A DNA stretch of 64,000 nt from Ralstonia pickettii DTP0602 (GCA_000471925.1 CP006668.1:1240001-1304000), one strand, 5' to 3'; counted from the first letter of the stretch, positions 33,698 to 42,709 are shown. A program made the numbers and translations. Notes: generated by a model not told the origin, from the letters alone.

Positions 33698-35143
33698 ATG
33701 TCCGCTGAAACCCAGACCCCCGACACCACCTTGCGCGCGATGCAGGCCATCGTCGGCGAGAACGCCTGCCGCAGCGGCGACGCCGACACCCAGGCCTATG
33801 TCACCGACTACCGCGGCATCTATCGCGGCAAGGCGCAGGTGGTGGTGCTGCCGTCATCGACCGAGCAGGTCAGCCAGGTGCTGCAGTGGTGCCATGCGCA
33901 TCGCGTGCCGGTGGTGCCGCAGGGCGGCAATACCTCGCTGATGGGCGGTGCGGTGCCCGACGACAGCGGCACCGCCGTGGTCGTCAACCTGAGCCGCATG
34001 AACCGCGTGCTGGGCATCGACACCATCAACGACACCCTGACCGTGCAGGCCGGCGTCACGCTGAGCGCAGCGCGCGGCGCCGCGGAGGCCGAGCAGCGCC
34101 TGTTCCCGCTGCGCATTGGCTCTGAAGGCTCGTGCCAGATCGGCGGCAACCTGTCCACCAACGCCGGCGGCACCGCCGTGCTGCGCTACGGCAATATGCG
34201 CGACCTGGTGCTCGGCATCGAGGCGGTGCTGCCGGACGGGCGCATCTATTCATCGCTGCGCGGACTGCGCAAGGACAACACCGGTTACGACCTCAAGCAC
34301 TTGTTTATCGGCGCGGAAGGGACGCTGGGCATCATCACCGGTGCGGTACTGAAGCTGATGCCGCAGCCGCGCAGCAGCGCGGTGGCCTTCGTCGCAGTGC
34401 AGGACCCCGCCGCCGCGGTGGCGCTGCTGGGCGAGGCCAAGCGCCTCTCCGGCCAGGCCGTGACCGCGTTCGAACTGATCTCGCAGCCAGCGCTCGAGCT
34501 GGTGCTGGAATACCTCGGCAACGTCGCCTCGCCGCTGCAGGACAGCCACCCGTGGATGGTGCTGATCGAGCTGACCTCCGGCACCGATGCCGAAAGCCTG
34601 AACGCCACGCTGATGGAAATCCTCGAATCCGGCTTCAGCCAGGGACTGGTGCGCGACGCCGCCGTGGCCGCGAGCCTCGCCGATGCACAGACCTTCTGGC
34701 GCATCCGCGAAGAGATCTCCGACGCGCAGACCCGCACCGGCGGCAGTATCAAGTGCGACGTCTCGGTGCCGCTGTCGCGCATTGCCGCCTTCGTCGAAGA
34801 GGCCTCCGCCAAGGTGCTGGAACTGGCGCCCGATGCGCGCATGGTGATCTACGGCCATATGGGCGACGGCAATGTCCACTTCAACCCACTGCGGCCCAAG
34901 GACCAGCCCGCCAAGGAATTCCTGGCCCAATGCTATGAGCCGGTGTCGACGCTGGTCGACGGACTGGCGCACGCCGAGAACGGCTCGATCTCGGCCGAGC
35001 ACGGCATCGGCGTGATCAAGCGCGACGACCTGACCCGCTACAAGTCCCGGGTCGAGCTGGAGCTGATGTGGCAGGTCAAGCAGGCGCTCGACCCGCTGAA
35101 CCTGCTCAATCCGGGCAAAGTGCTGCCGCCGCTGGGGCAATAA
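33698..35143 (+). CDS. FAD-binding oxidase (GlcD / D-2-hydroxyacid dehydrogenase type)
   Basis: This 481-residue flavoenzyme has a PCMH-type FAD domain with VPVVPQGGNTSLMGGAVPDD and GNLSTNAGGTAVLRYGNMRD near residues 70-170. The C-terminal cap ends with YGHMGDGNVHFNPLRP and SAEHGIGVIKRDDL, as in glycolate oxidase GlcD and D-lactate/D-2-hydroxyglutarate dehydrogenases. It would oxidise a D-2-hydroxy acid, passing electrons to a quinone or cytochrome. It lies 25 bases after the aldolase gene, so it is likely part of the same operon. Confidence 0.92.
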   Translation: MSAETQTPDTTLRAMQAIVGENACRSGDADTQAYVTDYRGIYRGKAQVVVLPSSTEQVSQVLQWCHAHRVPVVPQGGNTSLMGGAVPDDSGTAVVVNLSRMNRVLGIDTINDTLTVQAGVTLSAARGAAEAEQRLFPLRIGSEGSCQIGGNLSTNAGGTAVLRYGNMRDLVLGIEAVLPDGRIYSSLRGLRKDNTGYDLKHLFIGAEGTLGIITGAVLKLMPQPRSSAVAFVAVQDPAAAVALLGEAKRLSGQAVTAFELISQPALELVLEYLGNVASPLQDSHPWMVLIELTSGTDAESLNATLMEILESGFSQGLVRDAAVAASLADAQTFWRIREEISDAQTRTGGSIKCDVSVPLSRIAAFVEEASAKVLELAPDARMVIYGHMGDGNVHFNPLRPKDQPAKEFLAQCYEPVSTLVDGLAHAENGSISAEHGIGVIKRDDLTRYKSRVELELMWQVKQALDPLNLLNPGKVLPPLGQ

Positions 35144-35292
35144 GCCGCCCTGAATCCCGCGCGCCGCAGGGGGCACGGCGCGCGTAGCAAGAATCGCCCA
35201 TCTCGGCTAAGGTGTCAGTTCCAAAACGCGCGGAGCCGGGGCATCGTCGCACCGTATCCGGCACACCACGGCCGACACCGGCCGAGATAACG

Positions 35293-36369
35293 ATGAGCGC
35301 CCAAGCCCCCACCTCAGCCTCCGCCCCTCTCGAAAAACCCGAGCTCGACTACCCCTGCGGCGACGCGCCCGAACCCGGCCGCGCCCACGAGATCGCCCCC
35401 GGCGTGCTGTGGCTGCGCATGCCGATGCCGCTCGGCCTGAACCACATCAACCTGTGGGCCATCCGCGACGGCCACGGCTGGGCCGCGGTCGACTCCGGCC
35501 TGCAGACCCCCGAGACCGCGCAGGCCTGGCGCACGCTGTTCGGCAGCGCCGGCGCGCTCGCCGGTGGGCTGACGCGCCTCTTCGTCACCCACATGCACCC
35601 CGACCACGTCGGCATGGCCGGCTGGCTCACGCGCAAGTTCGGCTGCCAGCTGTGGATGACAAGGCTGGAATATCTGATGTGCCGCGTGCTGGCGGCGGAT
35701 ACGGGGCGCGCCGCGCCGGACGAGGCGATCGAGTTCTATCGCAAGGCAGGGTGGGACGACGAGGCGATCGAGGTGTACCGTGCGCGCTTCGGTGGCTTCG
35801 GCAAGTACGTCCATGCCTTGCCGGAGAGTATTCGTCGGCTGACCGATGGCGACGTCGTGCGCATCGGCGCGCACGACTGGCAGGTGATCGTCGGTACCGG
35901 CCATTCCCCCGAGCATGCCTGCCTGTACTGCCCGGCGCTGAAGGTGCTGGTCTCCGGCGACCAGGTGCTGCCGCGCATTTCCTCCAACGTATCGGTGTTC
36001 CCGACCGAGCCCGATGCTGACCCGATGCAGGACTGGCTAGCCTCGCTCGACAAGGTACGCGCCACTGTGCCGGACGACGTGCTGGTGCTGCCCGCGCACA
36101 ACGAGCCCTTCCGTGGGCTGCATGCCCGCATCGACTATCTGCGCGCCGGCCAGTTGCAGGCGCTCGACCGACTGCGTGGCGCGCTGGCGGAGCCCAGGCG
36201 GGCGGTGGATGTGTTTGGCGAGCTGTTCTCGCGACCGATTACAGGGAGTGGCGGTCTGCTGGGAATGGCGACGGGGGAGAGCATCGCGCATTTGAACTAT
36301 TTGCTGGAGCGGGGGGAGGTGGTGAGGGAACGCGGTATCGATGGCTGTTATTGGTATCGGCGGAAATAA
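35293..36369 (+). CDS. MBL-fold metallo-hydrolase
   Basis: This 358-residue metallo-beta-lactamase-fold protein carries the THMHPDHVGMAG zinc motif near residue 99-110, later His in GTGHSPEHAC, Asp in VLVSGDQVLP and His in LPAHNEPFRGL. A C-terminal helical DNA-binding-like tail (about 300-358) is common in the LACTB2-like branch. It may hydrolyse thioesters or lactones. The final third is richer in runs of G than the preceding operon. It is the last gene before the low-GC capsule island, separated by a long AT-rich gap. Confidence 0.9.
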   Translation: MSAQAPTSASAPLEKPELDYPCGDAPEPGRAHEIAPGVLWLRMPMPLGLNHINLWAIRDGHGWAAVDSGLQTPETAQAWRTLFGSAGALAGGLTRLFVTHMHPDHVGMAGWLTRKFGCQLWMTRLEYLMCRVLAADTGRAAPDEAIEFYRKAGWDDEAIEVYRARFGGFGKYVHALPESIRRLTDGDVVRIGAHDWQVIVGTGHSPEHACLYCPALKVLVSGDQVLPRISSNVSVFPTEPDADPMQDWLASLDKVRATVPDDVLVLPAHNEPFRGLHARIDYLRAGQLQALDRLRGALAEPRRAVDVFGELFSRPITGSGGLLGMATGESIAHLNYLLERGEVVRERGIDGCYWYRRK

Positions 36370-36406
36370 GGGAAAAGATACCCTCTGATCTCTTGATTGG
36401 GCGTGG

Positions 36407-36464
36407 CCTGCGACATTAAGTCGTGGAGGCCGCAGGAGAGCATGGCCTAGGGACAACCCTAGGC
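36407..36464 (+). other. Two consecutive GC-rich hairpins, possible structured leader RNA
   Basis: CCTGCG (36407-36412) pairs with CGCAGG (36431-36436). GCCTAGGG (36445-36452) pairs perfectly with CCCTAGGC (36457-36464) around ACAA. No T-run follows, so these are not ordinary terminators. Just downstream, 36478-36500 reads CTGAGACTCCAGGGTGGCGT, which partly resembles the JUMPstart element found upstream of polysaccharide operons. Confidence 0.4.
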
Positions 36465-36809
36465 TGTGCCGTGGGGAAACTGAGACTCCAGGGTGGCGTA
36501 AAAGTCCGGTGTGTAGTGTGATGTATAATGTATTAATAAAAACACATTAAATATAATTAGAAGTCTGTGTTTTGTTTCATCGATTACCAGTGAGAAGTTT
36601 CACTGATTATTTCCGCTTCATTCGCCAGAAAATCTGAATTTGTAGGCGGATTAAATTTCGTCGTGGTTTCTATTTTCTTTGATTATAGTTGCGAGCCGGC
36701 GTACGGCTGAGAGCCTTGTCCCGCGCGGGTTCTGAGGTGTGCATAATAAGCCGCTGAGGCAGCAAGCAAGTGCAAAGAAAGGCCTACCACAGCTCCCCCG
36801 AGTGCTGTC

Positions 36810-36827
36810 ATCCCCCTTATGGGGGAT
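36810..36827. promoter_or_regulatory. Perfect inverted repeat upstream of the capsule promoter
   Basis: ATCCCCC-TTAT-GGGGGAT is an 18-base site with perfect 7-base arms. Its centre is about 70 bases upstream of the predicted transcription start of the capsule operon, a common position for an activator. The cognate regulator is not encoded in the island. Confidence 0.55.
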
Positions 36828-36852
36828 ATCTCTGGCTGCTTGTTACTAACTG

Positions 36853-36881
36853 TTGCAATTGCTCCGCCAGCCCCTTACTAT
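36853..36881 (+). promoter_or_regulatory. Predicted sigma-70 promoter of the capsule operon
   Basis: TTGCAA (36853-36858) and TACTAT (36876-36881) are separated by 17 bases. The first coding sequence starts about 60 bases after the predicted start of transcription. Confidence 0.55.
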
Positions 36882-36948
36882 TGCGCCCTATAAAAAGTAA
36901 GCAGCCGCAGAATAGCGGTCAAGTCAGAAAAACGGGAAGAATTCGATA

Positions 36949-37173
36949 ATGAGCGGAGCAGTTTGGGGTCGGGTTGTGAGTGATGTGGTCGCCACACCTG
37001 GGTTAGTCCTTACGCAACTTGCCGGCGGGGCGGCGGTGACATGCGCCGTGGGTCAGGTATTCGGTGGAGTAGCTTCGCCGGCTGTGGTCAAAGCTAGGGT
37101 GGCCTCCGCCCGTGTGCACAATTCCGACGACAACGTCCTCGACGTTCTGGCTCTACGCGACGTCGAGCAATGA
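36949..37173 (+). CDS. Small first gene of the capsule operon, unknown
   Basis: This ORF of 74 codons has GGGAAGA at proper distance before its ATG. Its stop overlaps the kpsM start as ATGA, like the other junctions in this operon. The product has a moderately hydrophobic first half (VVATPGLVLTQLAGGAAVTC) and a charged tail ending NVLDVLALRDVEQ. It might be a short membrane-associated protein, or a leader ORF that couples translation into kpsM. No homologue is recalled. Confidence 0.6.
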   Translation: MSGAVWGRVVSDVVATPGLVLTQLAGGAAVTCAVGQVFGGVASPAVVKARVASARVHNSDDNVLDVLALRDVEQ

Positions 37174-37964
37174 GCCGGGCCACGGTCCGGTCGGACGTTT
37201 CCATCGCAGTTTCCGTCTGGAAGGCGCTGTTCCTGCGCGAGGCCAGCGCCCGCCTCGCGACAGGACGCGCCGCCTGGCTGTGGATCCTACTTGAACCGGC
37301 CGTTCATCTGATCTTCCTCATGCTGCTATTCGGGCTGATTCGGCACCGCGTGGTTGGCGGCGGTGCCAACGCTGAAATTTTTGTGCTTGCGGGAGTATGG
37401 GGCTTCTTCCTAGTGCGCAACATCGCAATGCGCGGTATGGACGCCGTAAACGCGAACAAAGCCTTGTTCGCATATCGCCAGGTACGTCCTGTGGATGCCG
37501 TGCTAGTGCGCGTGTCGCTGGAAGCCTTCCTCTACGCAATAGTGCTTGCCGTTCTGCTTGCGGCGCTTGCGGCTTTCGACATCGACATTGCTCCTAACGA
37601 CCCTGCACAGGTAGGCATGTCGGTGGTACTGCTATTGTTGTCGGGCGGGGGAATGGCCCTGGTGTTTTCGGTGTTTGGATCCCTGCTGCCCGAGGCGGGC
37701 AGACTAATTCGCTTAGCATTTGCGCCGCTGTATTTCTTGTCGGCGGTGATGTATCCCGTCGCAAGCCTGCCGCGCGGGTTGAGAACCGTGGTGCTAGTGA
37801 ATCCGATCGTGCACGGCCTCGAATCGATGCGGGCTGGCTATTTCGCTGGGTATCACGGCGAAGCCCATATCAGCTTGCTTTATCTCGGCTTCTTTGCACT
37901 CGGCATGGTGTTTCTCGGGCTCGCGCTGCATGCGCGGTACGCGCAGAGGCTGGTGGCCCAATGA
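37170..37964 (+). CDS. kpsM: Capsule polysaccharide ABC exporter, permease
   Basis: This 264-residue inner-membrane protein of the ABC-2 family has about six helices. It starts with a polar segment (VSIAVSVWKALFLREASARL) followed by LWILLEPAVHLIFLMLLFGL, matching KpsM/CtrC proteins. With KpsT it moves the finished lipid-linked capsule chain across the inner membrane. It overlaps the upstream small ORF and the downstream kpsT by 4 bases each. Length matches E. coli KpsM (258). Confidence 0.95.
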   Translation: MSRATVRSDVSIAVSVWKALFLREASARLATGRAAWLWILLEPAVHLIFLMLLFGLIRHRVVGGGANAEIFVLAGVWGFFLVRNIAMRGMDAVNANKALFAYRQVRPVDAVLVRVSLEAFLYAIVLAVLLAALAAFDIDIAPNDPAQVGMSVVLLLLSGGGMALVFSVFGSLLPEAGRLIRLAFAPLYFLSAVMYPVASLPRGLRTVVLVNPIVHGLESMRAGYFAGYHGEAHISLLYLGFFALGMVFLGLALHARYAQRLVAQ

Positions 37965-38623
37965 TCATTATCGATGATGTCCATAAGCGCTACCGTGGCC
38001 AGCACGGTTCGCACTGGGTGTTGCGCGGCGTCAACGCGAAGATTGATACCCACGCCCGTGTCGCCCTTATCGGCGCCAATGGCGCGGGGAAATCCACGCT
38101 GCTGCGCCTGATCGGAGGGATCGACCAGCCTAACAGCGGGCGGATCATCCGCAATTGCCGCGTGTCGTGGCCGCTCGGCCTTACGGGTGGTCTGCAGGGC
38201 TCGCTGAGCGGACGCCAGAATGCCAAGTTCGTCAGCCGCATCCATGGCGGAGTGGCGGACCTGGGCAACACGCTGGAATTCGTTCAGGACTTCTCCGAGA
38301 TCGGCAGTGCCTTTGACGCTCCGGTAAAGACGTACTCGTCCGGTATGCGTTCGCGGCTGGCCTTTGCGATGTCGCTTGCATTCCGTTTTGACACCTATCT
38401 CGTCGACGAACTGACAGCGGTAGGCGATGCTGCCTTTAAGAGCAAATCGCGCAAGGCCTTCGAGAGCCTTATTGGCCATGCCGGTCTGATCATGGTTTCG
38501 CATAGCGAATCCACGCTGCGCATCTTTTGCAAGTCCGCCATCTGGCTTCACGACGGCCAAGCGCATTGGTTCGACAACGTCGATGAAGCCTTGTCCCGAT
38601 ATCGGGAAAGCATCAAGTCATGA
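37961..38623 (+). CDS. kpsT: Capsule polysaccharide ABC exporter, ATPase
   Basis: This 220-residue ATPase has Walker A GANGAGKST (residues 38-46), the signature YSSGMRSRLAFAMSLAF near 125, and Walker B DTYLVDELTAVGD near 150 (DE followed by LTAVGD). These are close to KpsT/CtrD of group 2 capsule exporters. It lacks the long C-terminal carbohydrate-binding domain of O-antigen Wzt proteins, consistent with capsule export. It partners KpsM; 4-base overlaps on both sides suggest tight coexpression. Confidence 0.96.
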   Translation: MIIIDDVHKRYRGQHGSHWVLRGVNAKIDTHARVALIGANGAGKSTLLRLIGGIDQPNSGRIIRNCRVSWPLGLTGGLQGSLSGRQNAKFVSRIHGGVADLGNTLEFVQDFSEIGSAFDAPVKTYSSGMRSRLAFAMSLAFRFDTYLVDELTAVGDAAFKSKSRKAFESLIGHAGLIMVSHSESTLRIFCKSAIWLHDGQAHWFDNVDEALSRYRESIKS

Positions 38624-39711
38624 AGCAATTTCTTAAGAGCAGCCGGCTGTGGCAGTTTGCTACGGCCGCATGTGTACTCGCAGTGCTGTATTGGGGGGGC
38701 ATCGCCTCGGATCGCTATGTGTCCGAGGCAAAGGTCGTCATCGAGCGAAGCGACACCATCGGCGCCAATACATCGGATTTCACGTCCTTACTGATCGGCA
38801 ATACCGCCCCACAGGACCTGCTGCTGCTGCGCGAATACCTGCTTTCAGTTGATATGCTGCAGAAGCTAGAGGCCGGGCTGAGTTTGCGCGAACACTATAG
38901 CGATAGCCGACGCGACCCGCTGTCGCGCCTGTGGTTCAACGACGCATCACTGGAGCGTTTCTACAAGCACTATCTGCTGCGCACTAGCGTCGAGTACGAC
39001 GACTTTTCGCGCGTGCTTGTCATCAAGGCGCAGGCCTACACGCCCGAGATGGCGAAGCGCATCGCTACGATGCTCGTGACCGAGGGCGAGCGCTTCATGA
39101 ACGAAACCACTCACCGCATCGCGGGCGAGCAAGTTCGCTATATCGAACAGCAGGTACAGGCGCAGGGAGACCGCGCCAAGGCCGCGCGCCAGGACATGCT
39201 CGCATTTCAGAATGCCAACGGGCTGGTCTCGCCGCGGGGCGATGTAGAGAGTCTGTCCAACGTCGTCGCCCAAGCCGAAAGCGAACTGGCAGAGCTGAAG
39301 GTAAGGCGGGCGGCGCTGAAGGATGTGTTCACCCCGCAGTCGCCCGCCATCCAGCAACTGGATGCGCAGATTGCCGCGGTCGAGCGCCAGATGGATCTAC
39401 AGCGCGGCCGCATGGTTTCGCAAAAGGGAAAGAACGGCCTCAATCGTGTGGTGGAAGAACAGGAGCGTCTGCAAGCCACGGCGGAGTTCACTCACGATCT
39501 CTACAAAACCGCACTGGGCGCACTGGAAAAGGCCCGTATTGAAGCCACCCGCAAACTGAAGAACGTCGCGGTCGTGCAGGCGCCGACCTCGCCCGAGTAC
39601 CCGCTCGAGCCTCGCCGCATCTACAGCATTGTGGTGTTCGTATTGATGACACTGATGTTGGCAGGGGTAGTTCAGCTTCTCATTGTCATTGTTAAAGATC
39701 ACCGGGATTGA
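38620..39711 (+). CDS. kpsE: Capsule export inner-membrane protein (PCP family)
   Basis: This 363-residue polysaccharide co-polymerase-like protein has an N-terminal helix (LWQFATAACVLAVLYWGGIA, about 10-29) and a large periplasmic domain. A coiled-coil region runs about 165-290 (for example QVRYIEQQVQAQGDRAKAAR). A C-terminal helix (SIVVFVLMTLMLAGVVQLLI) precedes a short basic tail. That topology and length are those of KpsE/CtrB. It would span the periplasm and link KpsMT to the outer-membrane KpsD. Confidence 0.93.
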   Translation: MKQFLKSSRLWQFATAACVLAVLYWGGIASDRYVSEAKVVIERSDTIGANTSDFTSLLIGNTAPQDLLLLREYLLSVDMLQKLEAGLSLREHYSDSRRDPLSRLWFNDASLERFYKHYLLRTSVEYDDFSRVLVIKAQAYTPEMAKRIATMLVTEGERFMNETTHRIAGEQVRYIEQQVQAQGDRAKAARQDMLAFQNANGLVSPRGDVESLSNVVAQAESELAELKVRRAALKDVFTPQSPAIQQLDAQIAAVERQMDLQRGRMVSQKGKNGLNRVVEEQERLQATAEFTHDLYKTALGALEKARIEATRKLKNVAVVQAPTSPEYPLEPRRIYSIVVFVLMTLMLAGVVQLLIVIVKDHRD

Positions 39712-39713
39712 CG

Positions 39714-41519
39714 ATGTCACGATTACGTGGTTTTTTGGTTTTCATCGTGGCCTTCGCCCTGGGACTGCACCATGTCGCAAGCGCGCAAACGACCGCGAGT
39801 TCAATGAAGGAGTCGGCGGCGACCCCCGCCCGGTTGACGTCGACCCGATCGACTTCAGCAAATCAACTCGATTATTCCGTGTGGGCCGCGCAAGGCAATG
39901 TCGCTCCGCCTGGAGCGGCCGGCATGCCCACGCAGGGCAACGCCGCAAACGTCGCTTCGGGGGCATCCCAGCAACTCCCGCCCGAAATGCCGCCGGGCAC
40001 GGCGCCGCAGCAGGCCGACTACAGCGCCAACCTTGCCAGCGAGGTGTTCGGCGCGCAGCTATTTACCGGCGCCTTCAGCCGTGACAGCGCTTCGGTATTC
40101 AATCCCAGCCACGTTATTTCGGTGGGTGACCGCATCCAGTTGCGCATGTGGAACGGCTATACGCTGGATACGGTTCTCGTAGTCGATGCAGCGGGCAACA
40201 TCGTTTTGCCCGAGGTGGGGCCTTTCCGAGTGCAGGGTGTTACCAATGAGAATCTGCAGCCCGCAATCACCAGCGCCCTCCGCCGGGTGTTCGCTGGGCG
40301 TGTATCAATTTATGCGAGCCTACTGGCGGCGCAACCGGTGCGCGTGTATGTCACCGGTTCGGTCTACCGTCCGGGACTCTATACGGGCACCTCAAGCGAC
40401 AGCATCCTGCGCTATCTCGATCAGGCAGGCGGTATCGATCCCGAGCGTGGATCGTTTCTCGACGTCGCGATCAAGCGCGGGGCTCAGACTCTCGCTGTAG
40501 TCAATCTCTACGAGTTTCTCTTAAAGGGCGAGCTAGCTTCGCGTCAGCTCAATAATGGGGACGTCATCTTTGTCCAGCCGCGGAAGAAGACTGTAAAGGT
40601 GAGCGGCCTCGCGGAAAACGCCAAACGTTTCGAGTTCGCAGGTGCGAGCGCTGGCCTCGATCAGATCGCTCAATTGGCCAAGCCTCTGGCACAGGCTACC
40701 AATGTGCGCGTGATCCGCAATACCGGCACGGTGCGTAATGTCGAATATTTCCCCATTTCGCAGGGCAGGGACGTGACGATCCAGGACGGCGATGAAATCG
40801 AATTTACTGCTGATAAGCGCCCGGGCACGATAACTGTGCGCGTCGAAGGCGAGCATCTGGGCCCACAAGAGTTTGTTCTTCCATATGGCAGCCGTGTTGG
40901 AGAGTTGTTGAGCCAGGTCCAATATACGCCCCAGTCCGACGCCGAGAGCATCCAGTTGTTTCGCAACAGTGTGAAGGATAGGCAGAAGACTCTGCTGGCC
41001 ACGGCGCTGCGCAGCCTGGAATCGAGCGTGCTTACGGCTCGCTCCGGCACGGCCGAAGAAGCTCAACTGCGCAAGGAAGAGGCCGCACTTGTGCTCCAGT
41101 GGGTCGAGCGCGCGCGCAAGATAGAGCCTACCGGCCAGACCCTTATCGCCAAATCGAGCAACCGCAATGATCTGCTGCTTGAGAACGGTGACATTCTACG
41201 TGTACCGGTGAGGGACGGTCTTGTCATCGTCAACGGCGAAGTGTTGTTCCCGAACGCCATCGCTTTCGACAAGAGCATGGACCTGGACGACTACATTCAG
41301 CAGGCGGGCGGTTTCTCGCAAGCCGCCGACACGTCCCGCGTGGTCGTTGCGCATCGCGATGGGAGTTTCACCGACGGCAAGCGGGACCCGGATATCAAGT
41401 CCGGAGACGAAATCTTGGTATTGCCGCGCGTGGACATGAAGACGCGGCAGTTTGCTAAAGACGTATTTCAAATTCTCTATCAACTAGCGATCAGCGCCAA
41501 AGTGGTGTTGGGTCTGTAG
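39714..41519 (+). CDS. kpsD: Capsule export outer-membrane/periplasmic protein
   Basis: This 601-residue protein starts with a signal peptide (FLVFIVAFALGLHHVASAQ). A low-complexity Ala/Gln/Pro-rich stretch reaches about residue 110. The polysaccharide export (Poly_export) domain contains VISVGDRIQLRMWNGYTLD and AAGNIVLPEVGPFRVQGVTN. Several SLBB-like beta-grasp domains follow (VRVYVTGSVYRPGLYTG near 210; LVIVNGEVLFPNAIAF near 500). There is no lipobox, as in E. coli KpsD. It forms the outer part of the export channel. The ATG at 39714 lies just after the kpsE stop. Confidence 0.93.
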   Translation: MSRLRGFLVFIVAFALGLHHVASAQTTASSMKESAATPARLTSTRSTSANQLDYSVWAAQGNVAPPGAAGMPTQGNAANVASGASQQLPPEMPPGTAPQQADYSANLASEVFGAQLFTGAFSRDSASVFNPSHVISVGDRIQLRMWNGYTLDTVLVVDAAGNIVLPEVGPFRVQGVTNENLQPAITSALRRVFAGRVSIYASLLAAQPVRVYVTGSVYRPGLYTGTSSDSILRYLDQAGGIDPERGSFLDVAIKRGAQTLAVVNLYEFLLKGELASRQLNNGDVIFVQPRKKTVKVSGLAENAKRFEFAGASAGLDQIAQLAKPLAQATNVRVIRNTGTVRNVEYFPISQGRDVTIQDGDEIEFTADKRPGTITVRVEGEHLGPQEFVLPYGSRVGELLSQVQYTPQSDAESIQLFRNSVKDRQKTLLATALRSLESSVLTARSGTAEEAQLRKEEAALVLQWVERARKIEPTGQTLIAKSSNRNDLLLENGDILRVPVRDGLVIVNGEVLFPNAIAFDKSMDLDDYIQQAGGFSQAADTSRVVVAHRDGSFTDGKRDPDIKSGDEILVLPRVDMKTRQFAKDVFQILYQLAISAKVVLGL

Positions 41520-41584
41520 TCAACGTTGTTTGCAAGCTATCTTCACCGCTGCCTTTACGCTTCAGATTGGTGGAATAAAAACGT

Positions 41585-42709
41585 ATGAAAAAAATTCTCT
41601 TCCTGACTGGCACGCGAGCCGATTTTGGCAAGCTGAAGCGCCTGATGCACTATGTCAATGACGATCCGGACATGGAACTGCATGTCCTTGTCACGGGCAT
41701 GCACATGTTGAAGCGGTACGGCGGAACCCATCTGGAAGTACGCAGAGAAGGTTTCTCCAATATCTACCTCGTATCGAACCAGCATCCGGGCGAACCCATG
41801 TGCTCGGTGTTGGGCAATACCGTATCGATCGTTTCGCGGATAGCGAAGGAGATCGCGCCTGACATGATCGTCGTCCATGGTGATCGCCTTGAGGCGCTCG
41901 CCGGGGCGACGGTGGGAGCGCTCAGCAACACCCTCGTGTGCCATATTGAGGGGGGAGAGCTGTCTGGCACCATTGACGACCTCATTCGCCATTCGGTCAG
42001 CAAGCTCGCCCATATTCATATGGTGGCCAACACCGAGGCGCAGGCGCGTCTATTGCAGATGGGAGAAGATCCGGCCTCTGTGTTCATCATTGGCTCGCCT
42101 GACCTTGACGTCATGACGTCGTCCGCATTGCCGAGCCTGCAGGATGTGCGGGAACGCTATCAGATTGATTTCGAGTCGTACGCGATCGCTATGTTCCATC
42201 CAGTGACGACGGAAGAGAGCGATATTGCTGACTATGCGGAACAGTTTTTTGCCGCTCTCCATCAGTCCGGTCGCAACTATGTCGTCATATTCCCGAACAA
42301 CGATGCGGGCAGCGATGCCATCCTCAATGCAATCGACAAGCAATGCAGGGGGTCGCGCTTCTCGGTGTTTCCGTCCGTGCGCTTCGAGTATTTCCTGACT
42401 TTGTTGAAGCATGCGGACTTCATCGCGGGAAATTCCAGTGCGGGTATTCGTGAAGCGCCATTTTATGGCGTTCCGACTGTCAATGTGGGCACACGCCAGA
42501 GTCGACGCTTCTTTGGGCCGTCCATCGTCAATTGCGGTTACGCCACCGGAGACGTCTGTAACGCCATTGCGAAGGTCAACAGCCACAAGACGATTGAGAA
42601 GTCGCAATGGTTTGGCGACGGACGAAGCGTGCAGAAGTTCGCCGAGGCCCTTGGACAGTCCTCGTTCTGGGAGACAGCTGTGCAAAAGTCGTTTGTCGAT
42701 CTGGTATGA
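41585..42709 (+). CDS. neuC: UDP-N-acetylglucosamine 2-epimerase (hydrolysing)
   Basis: This 374-residue GT-B-fold enzyme converts UDP-GlcNAc to ManNAc plus UDP, the first step of sialic acid synthesis. It starts KKILFLTGTRADFGKLKRL and contains IVVHGDRLEALAGATVGALS, IEGGELSGTIDDLIRHSVSK and FIAGNSSAGIREAPFYGVPT, all typical of NeuC/hydrolysing epimerases. The last base pairs overlap neuA (ATGA, 42706-42709). A legionaminic-type epimerase (LegG) has similar motifs. However, no other legionaminate genes are present, so the sialic acid role is preferred. Confidence 0.93.
   Translation: MKKILFLTGTRADFGKLKRLMHYVNDDPDMELHVLVTGMHMLKRYGGTHLEVRREGFSNIYLVSNQHPGEPMCSVLGNTVSIVSRIAKEIAPDMIVVHGDRLEALAGATVGALSNTLVCHIEGGELSGTIDDLIRHSVSKLAHIHMVANTEAQARLLQMGEDPASVFIIGSPDLDVMTSSALPSLQDVRERYQIDFESYAIAMFHPVTTEESDIADYAEQFFAALHQSGRNYVVIFPNNDAGSDAILNAIDKQCRGSRFSVFPSVRFEYFLTLLKHADFIAGNSSAGIREAPFYGVPTVNVGTRQSRRFFGPSIVNCGYATGDVCNAIAKVNSHKTIEKSQWFGDGRSVQKFAEALGQSSFWETAVQKSFVDLV

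Larger units (their letters stand above)
36370..36948. other. AT-rich intergenic region at the left border of the capsule island
   Basis: This 579-base gap changes composition sharply: about 36520-36690 is very AT-rich (runs such as TAATGTATTAATAAAAACAC), unlike the GC-rich neighbours. It holds two GC-rich hairpins (36407-36464), a perfect inverted repeat (36810-36827) and a sigma-70-like promoter (36853-36881) before the first island gene. No tRNA or integrase is seen. No ORF is supported. Confidence 0.6.
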
